From IMG/VR virus record IMGVR_UViG_3300048597_000641, positions 1-49,401 of that record: 49,401 nt of DNA. One strand, given 5' to 3'. Within the stretch, counting starts at the first letter, position 1; each line of letters begins with the position of its first letter. The translations under genes and the position numbers were made by a program. A model generated the notes under the pieces. That model made no database searches. It was not told the DNA's origin and saw only the letters and a list, made by a program, of their open reading frames with translations. Positions 7,305-14,854 of the stretch are shown here, piece after piece. This stretch comes from a virus.

Positions 7305-7460
7305 TCATCTCTGATCAAAAAACGAGCGACTGCGCTGATGCTCGTGTCGCAGCGATTCGTTCGTCGGCGGGTTTGTGGTCACCACGACCGCTATCGCGAT
7401 CACGGTGCCCACCGCAATAACAACAATGACCGCGGCCAACGCCATCAGCAACGCCTCCAT
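7305..7460 (-). CDS. 51-aa single-pass membrane micro-protein
   Basis: Minus-strand frame from ATG 7460 to TGA 7305. It opens with a long hydrophobic helix (MEALLMALAAVIVVIAVGTV, continuing IAIAVVV) and ends with a charged tail (ESLRHEHQRSRSFFDQ), so N-out or N-in cannot be decided. The start overlaps the upstream stop as TGATG, which strongly supports translation. Function unknown; one of several tiny membrane proteins in this region. Confidence 0.6.
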   Translation of the reverse strand: MEALLMALAAVIVVIAVGTVIAIAVVVTTNPPTNESLRHEHQRSRSFFDQR

Positions 7461-8041
7461 CACAGCCTCCACGACGCCAGCGGCACAAAACCCCAGCGCT
7501 TGCCACTAACCATCACGCCATACAAAATAGGGTCGATGGCCGGTCGCGCAATGCTGGCAATGTCACTCACCAGATGCGCCACCGGCAGCCGGCGCGTGTC
7601 TGGATATGTGCCCATGCACCACGCCGGCACTTCGTGCGCGATCATCAGCACCGTCGCCCATGGCGTGCGACCCAGCCACTTGCGCGCATGACGCGGCAGC
7701 GCGCGTCCCTCCCACTCGCCATACACCGGATCAATGTGTATGGCGAACGTCGCCCAGTGCGATGACACACCGGCTGTCGTCTTGGTGACATACATCGCCG
7801 GCGGTCGGCCTTTGACCGCAAACGAGAACTCCATGCTCAAGCCTGCCGGCAGCGCAGCGCTGCTGGCCGTCAGTCGCTCGGCATCGAGATCGCGTGGCAT
7901 CGTCACACCGGCAGGGGGTGGGATATACAGCCGCCCGGCACGCGGCACAGGTTGAACGCTGCGTGGCTCTTGCTCTGGAATGGACGGAGCAACATTCGCC
8001 AACAACATTTCCCATGTAACAGTTTTGGTTTGCTCACTCAT
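7460..8041 (-). CDS. Hypothetical protein, 193 aa
   Basis: No recognised domain. The N-terminal third is Pro-rich and probably flexible; the remainder is globular with several Trp and Leu. GGAG ten bases before the ATG at 8041 supports the start. It follows the ParM/ParR-like pair by 12 bp and is probably in the same transcript, so a plasmid-maintenance role is possible but unsupported by motifs. Confidence 0.6.
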   Translation of the reverse strand: MSEQTKTVTWEMLLANVAPSIPEQEPRSVQPVPRAGRLYIPPPAGVTMPRDLDAERLTASSAALPAGLSMEFSFAVKGRPPAMYVTKTTAGVSSHWATFAIHIDPVYGEWEGRALPRHARKWLGRTPWATVLMIAHEVPAWCMGTYPDTRRLPVAHLVSDIASIARPAIDPILYGVMVSGKRWGFVPLASWRL

Positions 8042-8053
8042 ATTTCAACTCTC

Positions 8054-8272
8054 CTACATCATGAATCCTTCAAGCTCATCGCGCAGATCATCGCGGTCAT
8101 CAGGTGTCGTTTCTGTTTGCGCCGGCTGCCGGCCTTCGAGCGCATTAACGACCAGCCGGCCCTTGTTGGGTGCGTGATCGATGAGGTCAATCAAGCGCTG
8201 ATCGCGCTCCGGGTGCAGCGACACTTTGATCACGCGCTTGACGAGTTGGACCGGCGACCGTTTGCGTCCCAT
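8054..8272 (-). CDS. ParR-like ribbon-helix-helix centromere-binding protein
   Basis: 72 aa. The stretch RVIKVSLHPERDQRLIDLI followed by NKGRLVVNALEG has the strand-helix-helix plan of StbB/ParR proteins, which bind centromere repeats and cap ParM filaments. The acidic C-terminal tail (TTPDDRDDLRDELEGFM) resembles the filament-contacting tail of ParR. It begins one base after the stop of the ParM-like gene, the standard parMR order. Length is shorter than R1 ParR (117 aa). Confidence comes from position plus fold pattern, not from a search. Confidence 0.65.
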   Translation of the reverse strand: MGRKRSPVQLVKRVIKVSLHPERDQRLIDLIDHAPNKGRLVVNALEGRQPAQTETTPDDRDDLRDELEGFMM

Positions 8273-8273
8273 G

Positions 8274-9239
8274 TCACTTTGCAGCCTGCATGAGGCCGAA
8301 CTTGTAAAGGCCGCGCGCGACGCTCAAGACCGGCTCGTCGCTCTCGATCAAGCGCGAGCGAAAAAGATCGCCGAGTGCATCACGCAACAACAGCGCGCCA
8401 CCGCCGACGCAGATGACGTGATCAAAACGAGCAGCAGCATCACCCCATTTCCGCTCGATGTGGCCATGCACCTGCGCGCCCCACTTCGAGAGGGCCGCGG
8501 GTTCATCGAGCGAACCAGCGCGCAGGCGCACATCGAGTTCGCCGAGTGAGAACAACGAGCGACGGCTCTCGTTCACCAGCTCCAGAAAGCGCCTGACACC
8601 CAGCTTCTCGCCGGCGGTGAAACGCGCAACGGCTTGGTTGTCTCGCAACACCAAGAGTTCAATCGTGTTGAACCCGATGGAGATCACGGCGATTTCCTTC
8701 CCTTTTATCTGGCGACCAGCCGGCTGGCCGGCGGCAGTCAGCAACCAGTCGAGATATGCCGCGTGCGCTTGAGACACACAGCCGACGCGATTGACGACTG
8801 CAATGTGCTCGACCTTGTCGGCACGCCAGACGTGCGCGCCGGCTAGCCACAATTTCACGGCGTCCACGCGCTTCTTGCTGTCATCACCAGCGGCGAGGCC
8901 GAGCGGCAGTCCGATCATCAGCGCGATGGGATCGTCCTCACGTGTGTTTTGTGATGTCAGCGCGGCATACACCAGCGCCTTCATCTCAGGGCTGCCGGCG
9001 AGTTTGTCGTAGTCAAGTCGCTCGACCGGCGTGCCGGCGTCATGCGCGCCTTCGCCGACGAGCAACCGGCCGCTTCCATTCAGGATCGTCAGTGGCCGGC
9101 GTTTGGCGCTCATACCGAGCGCCTTGAGGTCAATGTCCTCTTGCACGGGCATCGCGACTTGCGAGAGGATCACCTTGCCGCCGGCGTCGCTCCACAACTT
9201 CGTGGCACCCATGCCCATGTCCAGTCCGATTGTTCGCAT
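8274..9239 (-). CDS. ParM/StbA-like actin (PRTRC protein D type)
   Basis: 321-aa actin-fold ATPase. Phosphate-1 motif IGLDMGMGATKL (Asp7), phosphate-2 VISIGFNTIELLVL (about 185-198) and adenosine motif VICVGGGALLL (about 280) are all present. Plasmid ParM polymerises to push sister plasmids apart; PRTRC cassettes regularly carry a ParM relative designated protein D. AGGAG six bases before the ATG at 9239 fixes the start. A dedicated promoter/operator (9346-9374) precedes it, so it is separately controlled from the PRTRC genes immediately upstream. Confidence 0.85.
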   Translation of the reverse strand: MRTIGLDMGMGATKLWSDAGGKVILSQVAMPVQEDIDLKALGMSAKRRPLTILNGSGRLLVGEGAHDAGTPVERLDYDKLAGSPEMKALVYAALTSQNTREDDPIALMIGLPLGLAAGDDSKKRVDAVKLWLAGAHVWRADKVEHIAVVNRVGCVSQAHAAYLDWLLTAAGQPAGRQIKGKEIAVISIGFNTIELLVLRDNQAVARFTAGEKLGVRRFLELVNESRRSLFSLGELDVRLRAGSLDEPAALSKWGAQVHGHIERKWGDAAARFDHVICVGGGALLLRDALGDLFRSRLIESDEPVLSVARGLYKFGLMQAAK

Positions 9240-9296
9240 GTGTCGCTCCTATATACTGATCACGTCGCGGGGTTGGGTCGCTCCGCTCCGTGGCAC

Positions 9297-9322
9297 GTGC
9301 CGGCGGTGACAGCCGCCGGCAC
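9297..9322. other. GC-rich hairpin before parM-like gene
   Basis: Perfect 10-bp arms GTGCCGGCGG (9297-9306) and CCGCCGGCAC (9313-9322) around a 6-base loop. It lies between the parM promoter and the parM start, so it would be in the 5' leader. No U-run follows on the minus strand. It may be a leader structure, part of a centromere, or built from the host's GCCGGC palindrome. Confidence 0.45.
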
Positions 9323-9345
9323 ATTTCGTGTTACCCAAAAAGATG

Positions 9346-9374
9346 ATACGAAATCGGGTTACCTATTTCGTCAA
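9346..9374 (-). promoter_or_regulatory. Promoter with embedded ACGAAAT dyad operator (parM-like gene)
   Basis: On the minus strand -35 TTGACG (9369-9374) and -10-like TCGTAT (9346-9351) are 17 bp apart. A palindrome ACGAAAT / ATTTCGT with a 10-bp spacer (9348-9371) overlaps both boxes. The same arrangement occurs at 19582-19610. A GTAACCC-type half-site also lies in the spacer, linking this site with the 5525 and 7259 dyads. Confidence 0.6.
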
Positions 9375-9381
9375 CATGTTG

Positions 9382-10215
9382 TTAAACCGTCACGCCGCAG
9401 ACGCGGGAGAGCGTCGGCTGGTCGATGACGAGCGGTGATGCACCGCCCCACACGGCATCGAACGCAAGCGCGAAGTAGCGCAGGTCGCCGCGCAGAAACG
9501 CATCGAGCATGGTGAGCGCGTGGGCGGCCACCATGCGATTTACCATTAGCCCTTGCTCACCGGCGGTGGTCAGTTCGGCGCATGACGCGCCACTTCGCAG
9601 CTTCTTTGCCTTTGGCACGGCGATGAGGTCGGGATACACCACATGCGGCGCCGGCAGCCGCTCGATCATGCCGAGCGCGGCGCCCCCGCGCATGGACTGC
9701 TTTGTAGGCGCGTTGCCGATGCAAACCTGCCCGCTGTGCCGTTCGTTGCCGCAGTCGAGCCACCACAGGTTGCCGGCGGCGCGGTCGACGGCCTGTGCGA
9801 TAACCGTGCGGGCTGCGGGGTTGTCGACCGCGCCGACGACCAGATTGAGTGTGTGCGCATCGCTGGCGACGAACGTTTCCTTGATGTCGCGCTCGTCGAT
9901 CGGCGTGACGCGATGCAGCACCGGCAGCCCGAACGACTGCATGAGGCGATGCGTGAGCGCCTTCGATTTGTGTTTGCCGATGTCGCCCTTGGCGAAGAGT
10001 TGCCGGCCAACGTTTTTGGCCTCGACGGTGTCGCCGTCGATGAGCGTGAGCGCACACTCGATGTTGCGCGTGACCAGCTCGCCCACCAGCGTGGCCAGTC
10101 CGCTGGCGAGATGCGAGCCGGTGCCACCGCAGCCGACTAACGTGAGTCTGACGTGCTTGTAGGGCGGCAGGCGCAGCGTGAGCGCTGGCGCGGTGTCAGC
10201 GAGCAGATTCAGCAT
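9382..10215 (-). CDS. ThiF/E1-like adenylating enzyme (PRTRC ThiF-family protein)
   Basis: 277 aa, Rossmann-type E1 domain. Nucleotide loop GCGGTGS (28-34); LIDGDTVEAKNVGRQ with D60/D62, N68 and Arg71; K81/K84; and GAVDNPAAR with D131. DCGNERHSGQV (C155) replaces the usual DAG-type loop. E1/ThiF enzymes adenylate the C-terminal Gly of ubiquitin-like proteins. GGAGG six bases before the ATG at 10215 fixes the start, which overlaps the JAMM gene by 20 bp. Order and content match PRTRC cassettes, where this is the ThiF-related component. The substrate is presumably the ubiquitin-like protein at 12530-13009. Confidence 0.88.
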   Translation of the reverse strand: MLNLLADTAPALTLRLPPYKHVRLTLVGCGGTGSHLASGLATLVGELVTRNIECALTLIDGDTVEAKNVGRQLFAKGDIGKHKSKALTHRLMQSFGLPVLHRVTPIDERDIKETFVASDAHTLNLVVGAVDNPAARTVIAQAVDRAAGNLWWLDCGNERHSGQVCIGNAPTKQSMRGGAALGMIERLPAPHVVYPDLIAVPKAKKLRSGASCAELTTAGEQGLMVNRMVAAHALTMLDAFLRGDLRYFALAFDAVWGGASPLVIDQPTLSRVCGVTV

Positions 10216-10837
10216 CGATGTCCTCCGATTCATAGAGATCGCGCACGGGATAGCCGAGTCCGAAGTCATCGAAGATAGACGCCAGCGGCACATCCATGTG
10301 AAGGCCATATATGCCGACCCGGGCGCGCGCCGTTGGCATGGCCTGATCGAGATTGCCGATCACCACGTAGAAGCGCAGTCCCAGCTCGTCAGCATCGTCG
10401 GTGGATGACCAGAACGGATCCATGACTGCGTGGCTGTGAATGTCCACAACTGAAAGCGGGTTGTCGTCGAAGTGCACCGACGTGGGTAAGGCGCTTTGCT
10501 CTGGCATGATCGCGCGCCATTGATTGCGCTGTAGAATCATCTGGAACACGCATTCATTGGGCAGGTGCCGGCGCATGCTGCTCAGAATCGACCACAACCA
10601 CGATGCTGGTATGTCGTGGCCTTTCAGGCGCGCATACGGCTCCAGATGCACCAGGCCACCCACAGACGCCGGCGTCTGCAGCACCATCGCCTCCATGCGC
10701 GTGTCTTCGGCACGCACAAAGATGCCGTTGCCGGCGAACACGTATTCGAAGCCGAGCGCCTTGATCGGCGGCGGGTTGAGTCCCTGCCAATCGGGCGTGT
10801 CGGCGATGCGATGGCATGCAAGATTCAGCTCGCTCAT
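10196..10837 (-). CDS. JAMM/MPN peptidase (PRTRC protein A)
   Basis: 213 aa. A complete JAMM zinc-peptidase motif is present: H134-S-H136, then S144-x-x-D147 (HSHAVMDPFWSSTD), as in deubiquitinases such as Rpn11 and AMSH. The domain occupies the C-terminal half; the first 120 residues are a PRTRC-A-type extension. Such enzymes cleave after the terminal Gly of ubiquitin-like proteins, for maturation or deconjugation. It overlaps the E2-like gene (ATGA at 10837) and the ThiF gene. Catalytic competence is supported by the intact motif; its substrate is inferred. Confidence 0.87.
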   Translation of the reverse strand: MSELNLACHRIADTPDWQGLNPPPIKALGFEYVFAGNGIFVRAEDTRMEAMVLQTPASVGGLVHLEPYARLKGHDIPASWLWSILSSMRRHLPNECVFQMILQRNQWRAIMPEQSALPTSVHFDDNPLSVVDIHSHAVMDPFWSSTDDADELGLRFYVVIGNLDQAMPTARARVGIYGLHMDVPLASIFDDFGLGYPVRDLYESEDIDAESAR

Positions 10838-11658
10838 GCTTCGTTCTCCATGCCGTATTCCATCTCGTCTTCCGTTGTGTCTTCCATCAGGCCGGGGTAG
10901 TCATAGCCATGCTCGTCGACAAGCGTGGTCGGCTGGCGCTGGATGTTGAGCACGTGGCCTACGTCGTTGCGATACCTGTACAGGCGCTGCATCGGGAATC
11001 GCTTGCTGCTGGCGATGGTGCGATAGAAGTTGAGCAGCGATTCCGTCCGCTGCGACACTTCGTTTCTTGCAATGGGATGCGGGCGCGCCGGCGCAATCTT
11101 GTCTGCGCTCAAGTCGTGGTTGAACTCGGACCCGAAGAACAGGTCGGCGGCCTGGTGGATGGATCTCAGCGTGCACGGCGGGAAGGCAACATTGCCGGCA
11201 CAGATCATGCCGTCGGCGTGGATGTTGGGCAGCGGCGCCGTAAACAGTTCGTCGCGCTCGGCCATCGGGCGCACTTTCGCGGCAAAGATCCAATATTGCG
11301 TGCCGGCACCGAGAAACATCCAGCCCGGCATTGGCACATTCAGCTTCACCACGCGCTTGCCGCTACGCCAGGCGATCTCGCGGCGCGCCGGCGGCAGCCA
11401 GATCGCGATGCGCTCGTATTGCGCCTTGCGCTGCCAGAACAGCACGTCGGGCGGCAAGAGGCCAGTCATGGCTTCGAAGCCATGAAACGCGCCGCCCAGG
11501 TCGGCGACGTTGACGGGATAGGTGCTGGCCGGCTTGCCCTTCAGATCGTGGCGTGTGAGCCAGCATGTTTCGTCGGTGACGGTGATGGTGAAGCGCGGCG
11601 TGCGGTCGTAGGCGTCCGCCGGCAGTTTGGTTTTGTTGGTCTTGGTGGTTCGTTTCAT
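10834..11658 (-). CDS. E2-like conjugating protein (PRTRC protein B)
   Basis: 274 aa. The segment PMPGWMFLGAG followed by APLPNIHADGMICAGN carries the conserved prokaryotic E2 family signature with candidate catalytic Cys153 next to Gly-Asn. The N-terminal 100 residues and acidic C-terminal tail are accessory. An E2 would accept a ubiquitin-like protein from the ThiF/E1 and pass it to a target. ATGA overlaps join it to F upstream and A downstream. Assignment to PRTRC-B is from the signature and gene order; conjugation activity has not been shown for this family as far as I know. Confidence 0.82.
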   Translation of the reverse strand: MKRTTKTNKTKLPADAYDRTPRFTITVTDETCWLTRHDLKGKPASTYPVNVADLGGAFHGFEAMTGLLPPDVLFWQRKAQYERIAIWLPPARREIAWRSGKRVVKLNVPMPGWMFLGAGTQYWIFAAKVRPMAERDELFTAPLPNIHADGMICAGNVAFPPCTLRSIHQAADLFFGSEFNHDLSADKIAPARPHPIARNEVSQRTESLLNFYRTIASSKRFPMQRLYRYRNDVGHVLNIQRQPTTLVDEHGYDYPGLMEDTTEDEMEYGMENEA

Positions 11659-12533
11659 TCGGTCACCTGCTCGATGGCGTCGAGGTCGCCGTGGATGACG
11701 CGCGACATCAGCATCAGTCTGTCTTTGCCGCCGGCGTCGATGAACGCGGCACAATTGCCGATGTCGGTGAGGATCGGTGCGCAGACGTTCCAGTTCTCGA
11801 TCAGCGCGCGGATTTCGTCGGCGTTCCAAGGTGGATAACAATCGCACTCTTCGAGATACAGCGTGGTCTCGTCGAGCCAGCCGTAGCCAGTGTCGTTGGT
11901 CACCCAGCGCACCAGCGTGTTGAGGTCGCCCCAGGGCCGGCGCCACTTGCCCCCTGCTGGCGGATCGAGCAGCCACGAGCGCACCTCTGGCATGCCCTCA
12001 CGCACACATGCCACAAGCGCCGGCGCGCCGAAGGCCTTCAGCGCATCGGGTGCGCGCTTGTGAATTTCTTCGTCCTTGAGGCGCATGCGCACGCGGACGC
12101 CGGCCTGCACATCGATGACGACCGAGCAAGCCATGTACCAGATCATCTGCACGCTGAGCGGCTGGCTGTCGATGTAACCGCCTTCGTCGTCGAAGCCCTG
12201 CACATTGATCGGCACGCCGTCCCACCACCAGTAGTCACTGTCGTTGTAGCCGCTGTTCCACTGTGTGAAATAGTCATATGCATAGGGCAGGATCGGGAAC
12301 GGCAGGTGATTGAGCAGAGTGGCATAGCATTGCATCTGTGTACGCTCGCGGGCCGGCAGCGCGCGCCATTGCTGCGGGCAGAACTCGCGCAGCAGGTCGA
12401 TGAACGATACATCCGGCACGACCTGGGACAACGCACCGACCAGCCACGAGCGGCGCAGGCTGGCCGGCTTGCCCCGCCACGTGCGGGGCAACTTGATGTG
12501 TTTGATGGTCGGCGCAGCATCGAGCGAGATCAC
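11655..12533 (-). CDS. PRTRC system protein F-like
   Basis: 292 aa, Trp-rich (for example SDYWWWDGVP, WRRPWGDLNT) and soluble, with no catalytic motif I recognise. It lies between the ubiquitin-like gene and the E2-like gene, both joined by ATGA overlaps, which is the place of protein F in PRTRC cassettes. A C-terminal segment with ECDCYPPW could bind metal. The function of PRTRC-F is unknown; a scaffold or target-recognition role is only a guess. Confidence 0.7.
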   Translation of the reverse strand: MISLDAAPTIKHIKLPRTWRGKPASLRRSWLVGALSQVVPDVSFIDLLREFCPQQWRALPARERTQMQCYATLLNHLPFPILPYAYDYFTQWNSGYNDSDYWWWDGVPINVQGFDDEGGYIDSQPLSVQMIWYMACSVVIDVQAGVRVRMRLKDEEIHKRAPDALKAFGAPALVACVREGMPEVRSWLLDPPAGGKWRRPWGDLNTLVRWVTNDTGYGWLDETTLYLEECDCYPPWNADEIRALIENWNVCAPILTDIGNCAAFIDAGGKDRLMLMSRVIHGDLDAIEQVTE

Positions 12534-13009
12534 AGCAGCGCCTCCCCATCGAGCGCGACGGCCGGCGGGATATCGCGCAGCCGGTCATGCAGCGCATCGA
12601 CGGCGGCGGACTCGGCGCGCTGCCACTCGATCTGCAAGCTGTCAGGTTCGGCTGGCAAGTTGTTGCGGAGCGCAATGGCCACCGTGACGAGCGCCGGCGA
12701 AATGTGCGCGGCTGGCACCTGGCGCAAGACGCACTGAATGTCGCGGGTCGGCGCGATGTCCCCAGATCCTCGTTCCTCTGTCCGAGTAACGAGGACTGAG
12801 GATCGGGGACGCTTTGCCCCCTTGCGTCCGGCCTTCTTGGTGAACACGTAAACCGTGTCGTCGCCGGCGCGCTCGGTCTTCACATCAGGGTCGGCCAGCT
12901 CGGGGAAGTGCCGCGCCATGATTTGCTTGGCCTGTTCGAGCGTGTAGCCGTCCATGGGGAATTTTTTATCCCCATATGAAATCCATTTCTTTCCAGTCGT
13001 CTCACTCAT
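12530..13009 (-). CDS. Ubiquitin-like protein (PRTRC protein C) with C-terminal extension
   Basis: 159 aa. Residues 8-64 match the short PRTRC-C / prokaryotic ubiquitin-like pattern: WISYGDKKFPMDGYTLEQ, then HFPELADPDV and TVYVFTKKAGRKG, a beta-grasp-like unit ending at Gly61 and Gly64. Family members usually stop about here (70-80 aa). This one continues for 95 residues: first a 17-codon insertion from a palindromic repeat (12759-12809), then an unfamiliar alpha-rich domain (RDIQCVLRQVP onward). The extension could be removed by the adjacent JAMM peptidase to expose a terminal Gly; that is inference. GGAG five bases before the ATG at 13009 sets the start. Confidence 0.8.
   Translation of the reverse strand: MSETTGKKWISYGDKKFPMDGYTLEQAKQIMARHFPELADPDVKTERAGDDTVYVFTKKAGRKGAKRPRSSVLVTRTEERGSGDIAPTRDIQCVLRQVPAAHISPALVTVAIALRNNLPAEPDSLQIEWQRAESAAVDALHDRLRDIPPAVALDGEALL
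12759..12809. repeat. 51-bp palindromic element in frame, copy 1
   Basis: Bounded by TCCCCAGATCCTCGTTC on the left and its approximate complement (GACTGAGGATCGGGGA) on the right. It is exactly 17 codons long inside the PRTRC-C gene and matches the 16916-16966 copy at both ends. The encoded peptide is P-R-S-S-V-L-V ... E-R-G-S-G-D. Confidence 0.75.
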
Positions 13010-13505
13010 GGTTCTCCTTCGATGCGATGATGGCGGCTTCAAGCGCGCCAGTCGGCGCTGTGCTGTCACCTTCGATCACCGGCAGGTCGGCAGGTGCGAC
13101 CCCCACGGGCACGACCAATTGGTCGCCCTGCTCCGGCGCGGTCTCTTCGACGGTTTCGGTGCTCGCTTTGTCCATGACATCTGCGAATTCAGTGGATTCG
13201 CCGTTGTCATCGGTGGTCTCGCTCTCGACTTCGTCACTCTCTTTCACATCCGCCTTGCCTGCGGCAGGTTTTGCCGCTTTCGGCTCGGTGACCGTGGGCG
13301 TCTGGTCGGGCCGGCGCAGCAGATCGGCCCACATCTGGTCGAGCAGCGCATGGCGCTCGGCAAATGTGCCGGCTTTGATCAGCGGCATCTCGCCGGCGGG
13401 CGCGCCGGAGATGACGAGCGCGCGCATGCCCTTCTTCGGCTCGCCGATCTCCAGCGTGATCACGACGCGCTTTGTGGCGGGTGTTGTATTGGTCTTGGTT
13501 GCCAT
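13002..13505 (-). CDS. PRTRC system protein E-like
   Basis: 167 aa. A globular N-terminal unit (residues 12-65: VVITLEIGEPKKGM, ALVISGAPAGEMPLIKAGTF, ERHALLDQMWADLL) is followed by a long acidic, Thr/Glu-rich disordered tail. PRTRC-E proteins have a similar small beta unit followed by a low-complexity tail and precede protein C. Here it is the first gene of the PRTRC run and overlaps the ubiquitin-like gene by 8 bp. The identity rests mainly on position; sequence support is modest. Confidence 0.6.
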   Translation of the reverse strand: MATKTNTTPATKRVVITLEIGEPKKGMRALVISGAPAGEMPLIKAGTFAERHALLDQMWADLLRRPDQTPTVTEPKAAKPAAGKADVKESDEVESETTDDNGESTEFADVMDKASTETVEETAPEQGDQLVVPVGVAPADLPVIEGDSTAPTGALEAAIIASKENHE

Positions 13506-13508
13506 GTT

Positions 13509-14159
13509 TCACTTCGTGGCGATCACGCCGATGGTGACCGGCGCGTCGCAGTCGGAGCAATGCCAGCCGTCGGCCTGGCGCACGTAGCTCTCAGGGATGG
13601 ACCCGCATGAGGGGCAGAAGTCGGTGAGCGTGGTTGCCGGCCCTTCGACAAGCTCAGGGTGCCACGCCGGCGGCTCTTCGACGACCTCCTCGATCAGTGG
13701 TTTTTGCTCGACCTTCGGCTTCGGGTTGATGACGCGCTCGACCACCTTCGCGACGACCTCGGCGGTCGCGGTCGCCAGCGACTTGCCCTCGCGCTTCAAC
13801 TCCTTCGAGACGGCTTTCAGATTCGTTTCGGCTTTCGGCGAGTAGGCGACACGCGCGATCTCACGCGCAACCGCTTCGTTCCTCGGCAATTCGCCGGTCA
13901 TCGCTTCGACTTTCACCGCAACCTGCGCGGCTTGGATGAGACGCTCGCCGTGGCGCAGACCGAAGCCGAACTCGCTCTCGCAATACGCCTCGAATGATGT
14001 GAAGCCTTTCAGCCGATGGCCGTCGGCGGCCTTGATCTCAGCGAGCGCGTTGCCCACGTCGATGAACGTGCGCAGCCCTGCGCGGATGCGCGTTTCGAGT
14101 TGTTCGAGATCGAACAGCGTGAGCTGGCGTGGCACGTCGGTGGTCTGGATGTTGCTCAT
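13509..14159 (-). CDS. DNA-binding protein with C-terminal zinc ribbon (possible ParB-role protein)
   Basis: 216 aa. An N-terminal helical domain (TRIRAGLRTFIDVGNALAEI, FEAYCESEFGFGLRHGERLI) matches the phage DUF3102-like helix-turn-helix type. A long basic/acidic helix follows (KELKREGKSLATATAEVVAKVVERV), then a Pro/Glu linker carrying a host repeat (13641-13659), and a four-Cys ribbon FCPSCGSIPES with HCSDCDAP. The start is the ATG at 14159, overlapping the upstream stop as ATGA. It occupies the place of the ParB homologue in PRTRC cassettes but lacks a recognisable ParB nuclease domain. Confidence 0.65.
   Translation of the reverse strand: MSNIQTTDVPRQLTLFDLEQLETRIRAGLRTFIDVGNALAEIKAADGHRLKGFTSFEAYCESEFGFGLRHGERLIQAAQVAVKVEAMTGELPRNEAVAREIARVAYSPKAETNLKAVSKELKREGKSLATATAEVVAKVVERVINPKPKVEQKPLIEEVVEEPPAWHPELVEGPATTLTDFCPSCGSIPESYVRQADGWHCSDCDAPVTIGVIATK
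13641..13659. repeat. Short palindromic repeat, CCCTTCGACAAGCTCAGGG type
   Basis: A 19-bp imperfect palindrome, in frame in the zinc-ribbon gene (read as PELVEGP). Close relatives are at 19314-19354 and 40306-40324. This core is a widely dispersed short repeat in several bacterial genomes. Confidence 0.6.
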
Positions 14160-14809
14160 GCCGGCTCCTGCACCGCGTCGACGTTGTGCGGATGCGTCTC
14201 GACGCAATACTCACATTGGTCAGAGAGGTCGTCGGGGTGATGCCACTGTTCGATGGCCGGCGAATCCCACTTGACCAGGATGTTGCGGCGGATGCCGCGA
14301 CCGCGCCTGATCTCTTTGATGATGCCCATCGACTCGCGAATTTCATCGAAGGCTTCACGCTCAGATGCGGTGATGTGCTGCCATGCGATGAAGACCGGTT
14401 CGCCGACGCGCAGTGTGATTTCTCTGCCGTTGATGATGATCTGTGTGTCGCTGGCTGGCGTCGTCGCCACCGGCGTTGGTGCAGGTTTGGGGTTGCCGAT
14501 TGCGCCCGGGGCCGGCTCGATGAATGTGCCGTCGGGCAGGCCGGCGACCTGGCCAGATTGCTGCTTGCGACGCCGGCGCCGCTTGATGGGTTTGATGACC
14601 TTCGGCGCGGGTAGCGCGGCGCGCTTGGCTTTGATCGTGACCGGTGCATTGGTCTGAATCGCCGGCGCACCTGCACCAACGTGGCGCACTGGTTGCTGGT
14701 TGCGCAGTGCGTCGAGGATCAGCGCGTGATACGGGTTGGGCCGGTCGGCGATGGTGATTACGTCACCGTCCGCGTCAGAAATAATGAACTTGCCGATGTT
14801 GGTTGTCAT
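14156..14809 (-). CDS. Hypothetical protein, 217 aa, basic centre
   Basis: No known domain. An N-terminal 40 residues (IGKFIISDADGDVITIADRP) are followed by a highly basic patch (PIKRRRRRKQQ), a Pro-rich linker and a C-terminal globular part with REITLRVGEPVFI and a Cys pair CEYCVETH. AGGAG seven bases before the ATG at 14809 supports the start, and the stop overlaps the zinc-ribbon gene. The basic patch suggests DNA or RNA contact. Likely part of the replication/partition transcript. Confidence 0.55.
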   Translation of the reverse strand: MTTNIGKFIISDADGDVITIADRPNPYHALILDALRNQQPVRHVGAGAPAIQTNAPVTIKAKRAALPAPKVIKPIKRRRRRKQQSGQVAGLPDGTFIEPAPGAIGNPKPAPTPVATTPASDTQIIINGREITLRVGEPVFIAWQHITASEREAFDEIRESMGIIKEIRRGRGIRRNILVKWDSPAIEQWHHPDDLSDQCEYCVETHPHNVDAVQEPA

Positions 14810-14854
14810 TGGTTTCTCCTGTGCCGGCAGGTTGTTAATGCCGCCGGCGAATTG

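Noticed and set aside
9297-9322. Hairpin as terminator of the ThiF operon
   Set aside because: It lies after the parM promoter and has no U-run on the minus strand, so it is better read as leader structure.
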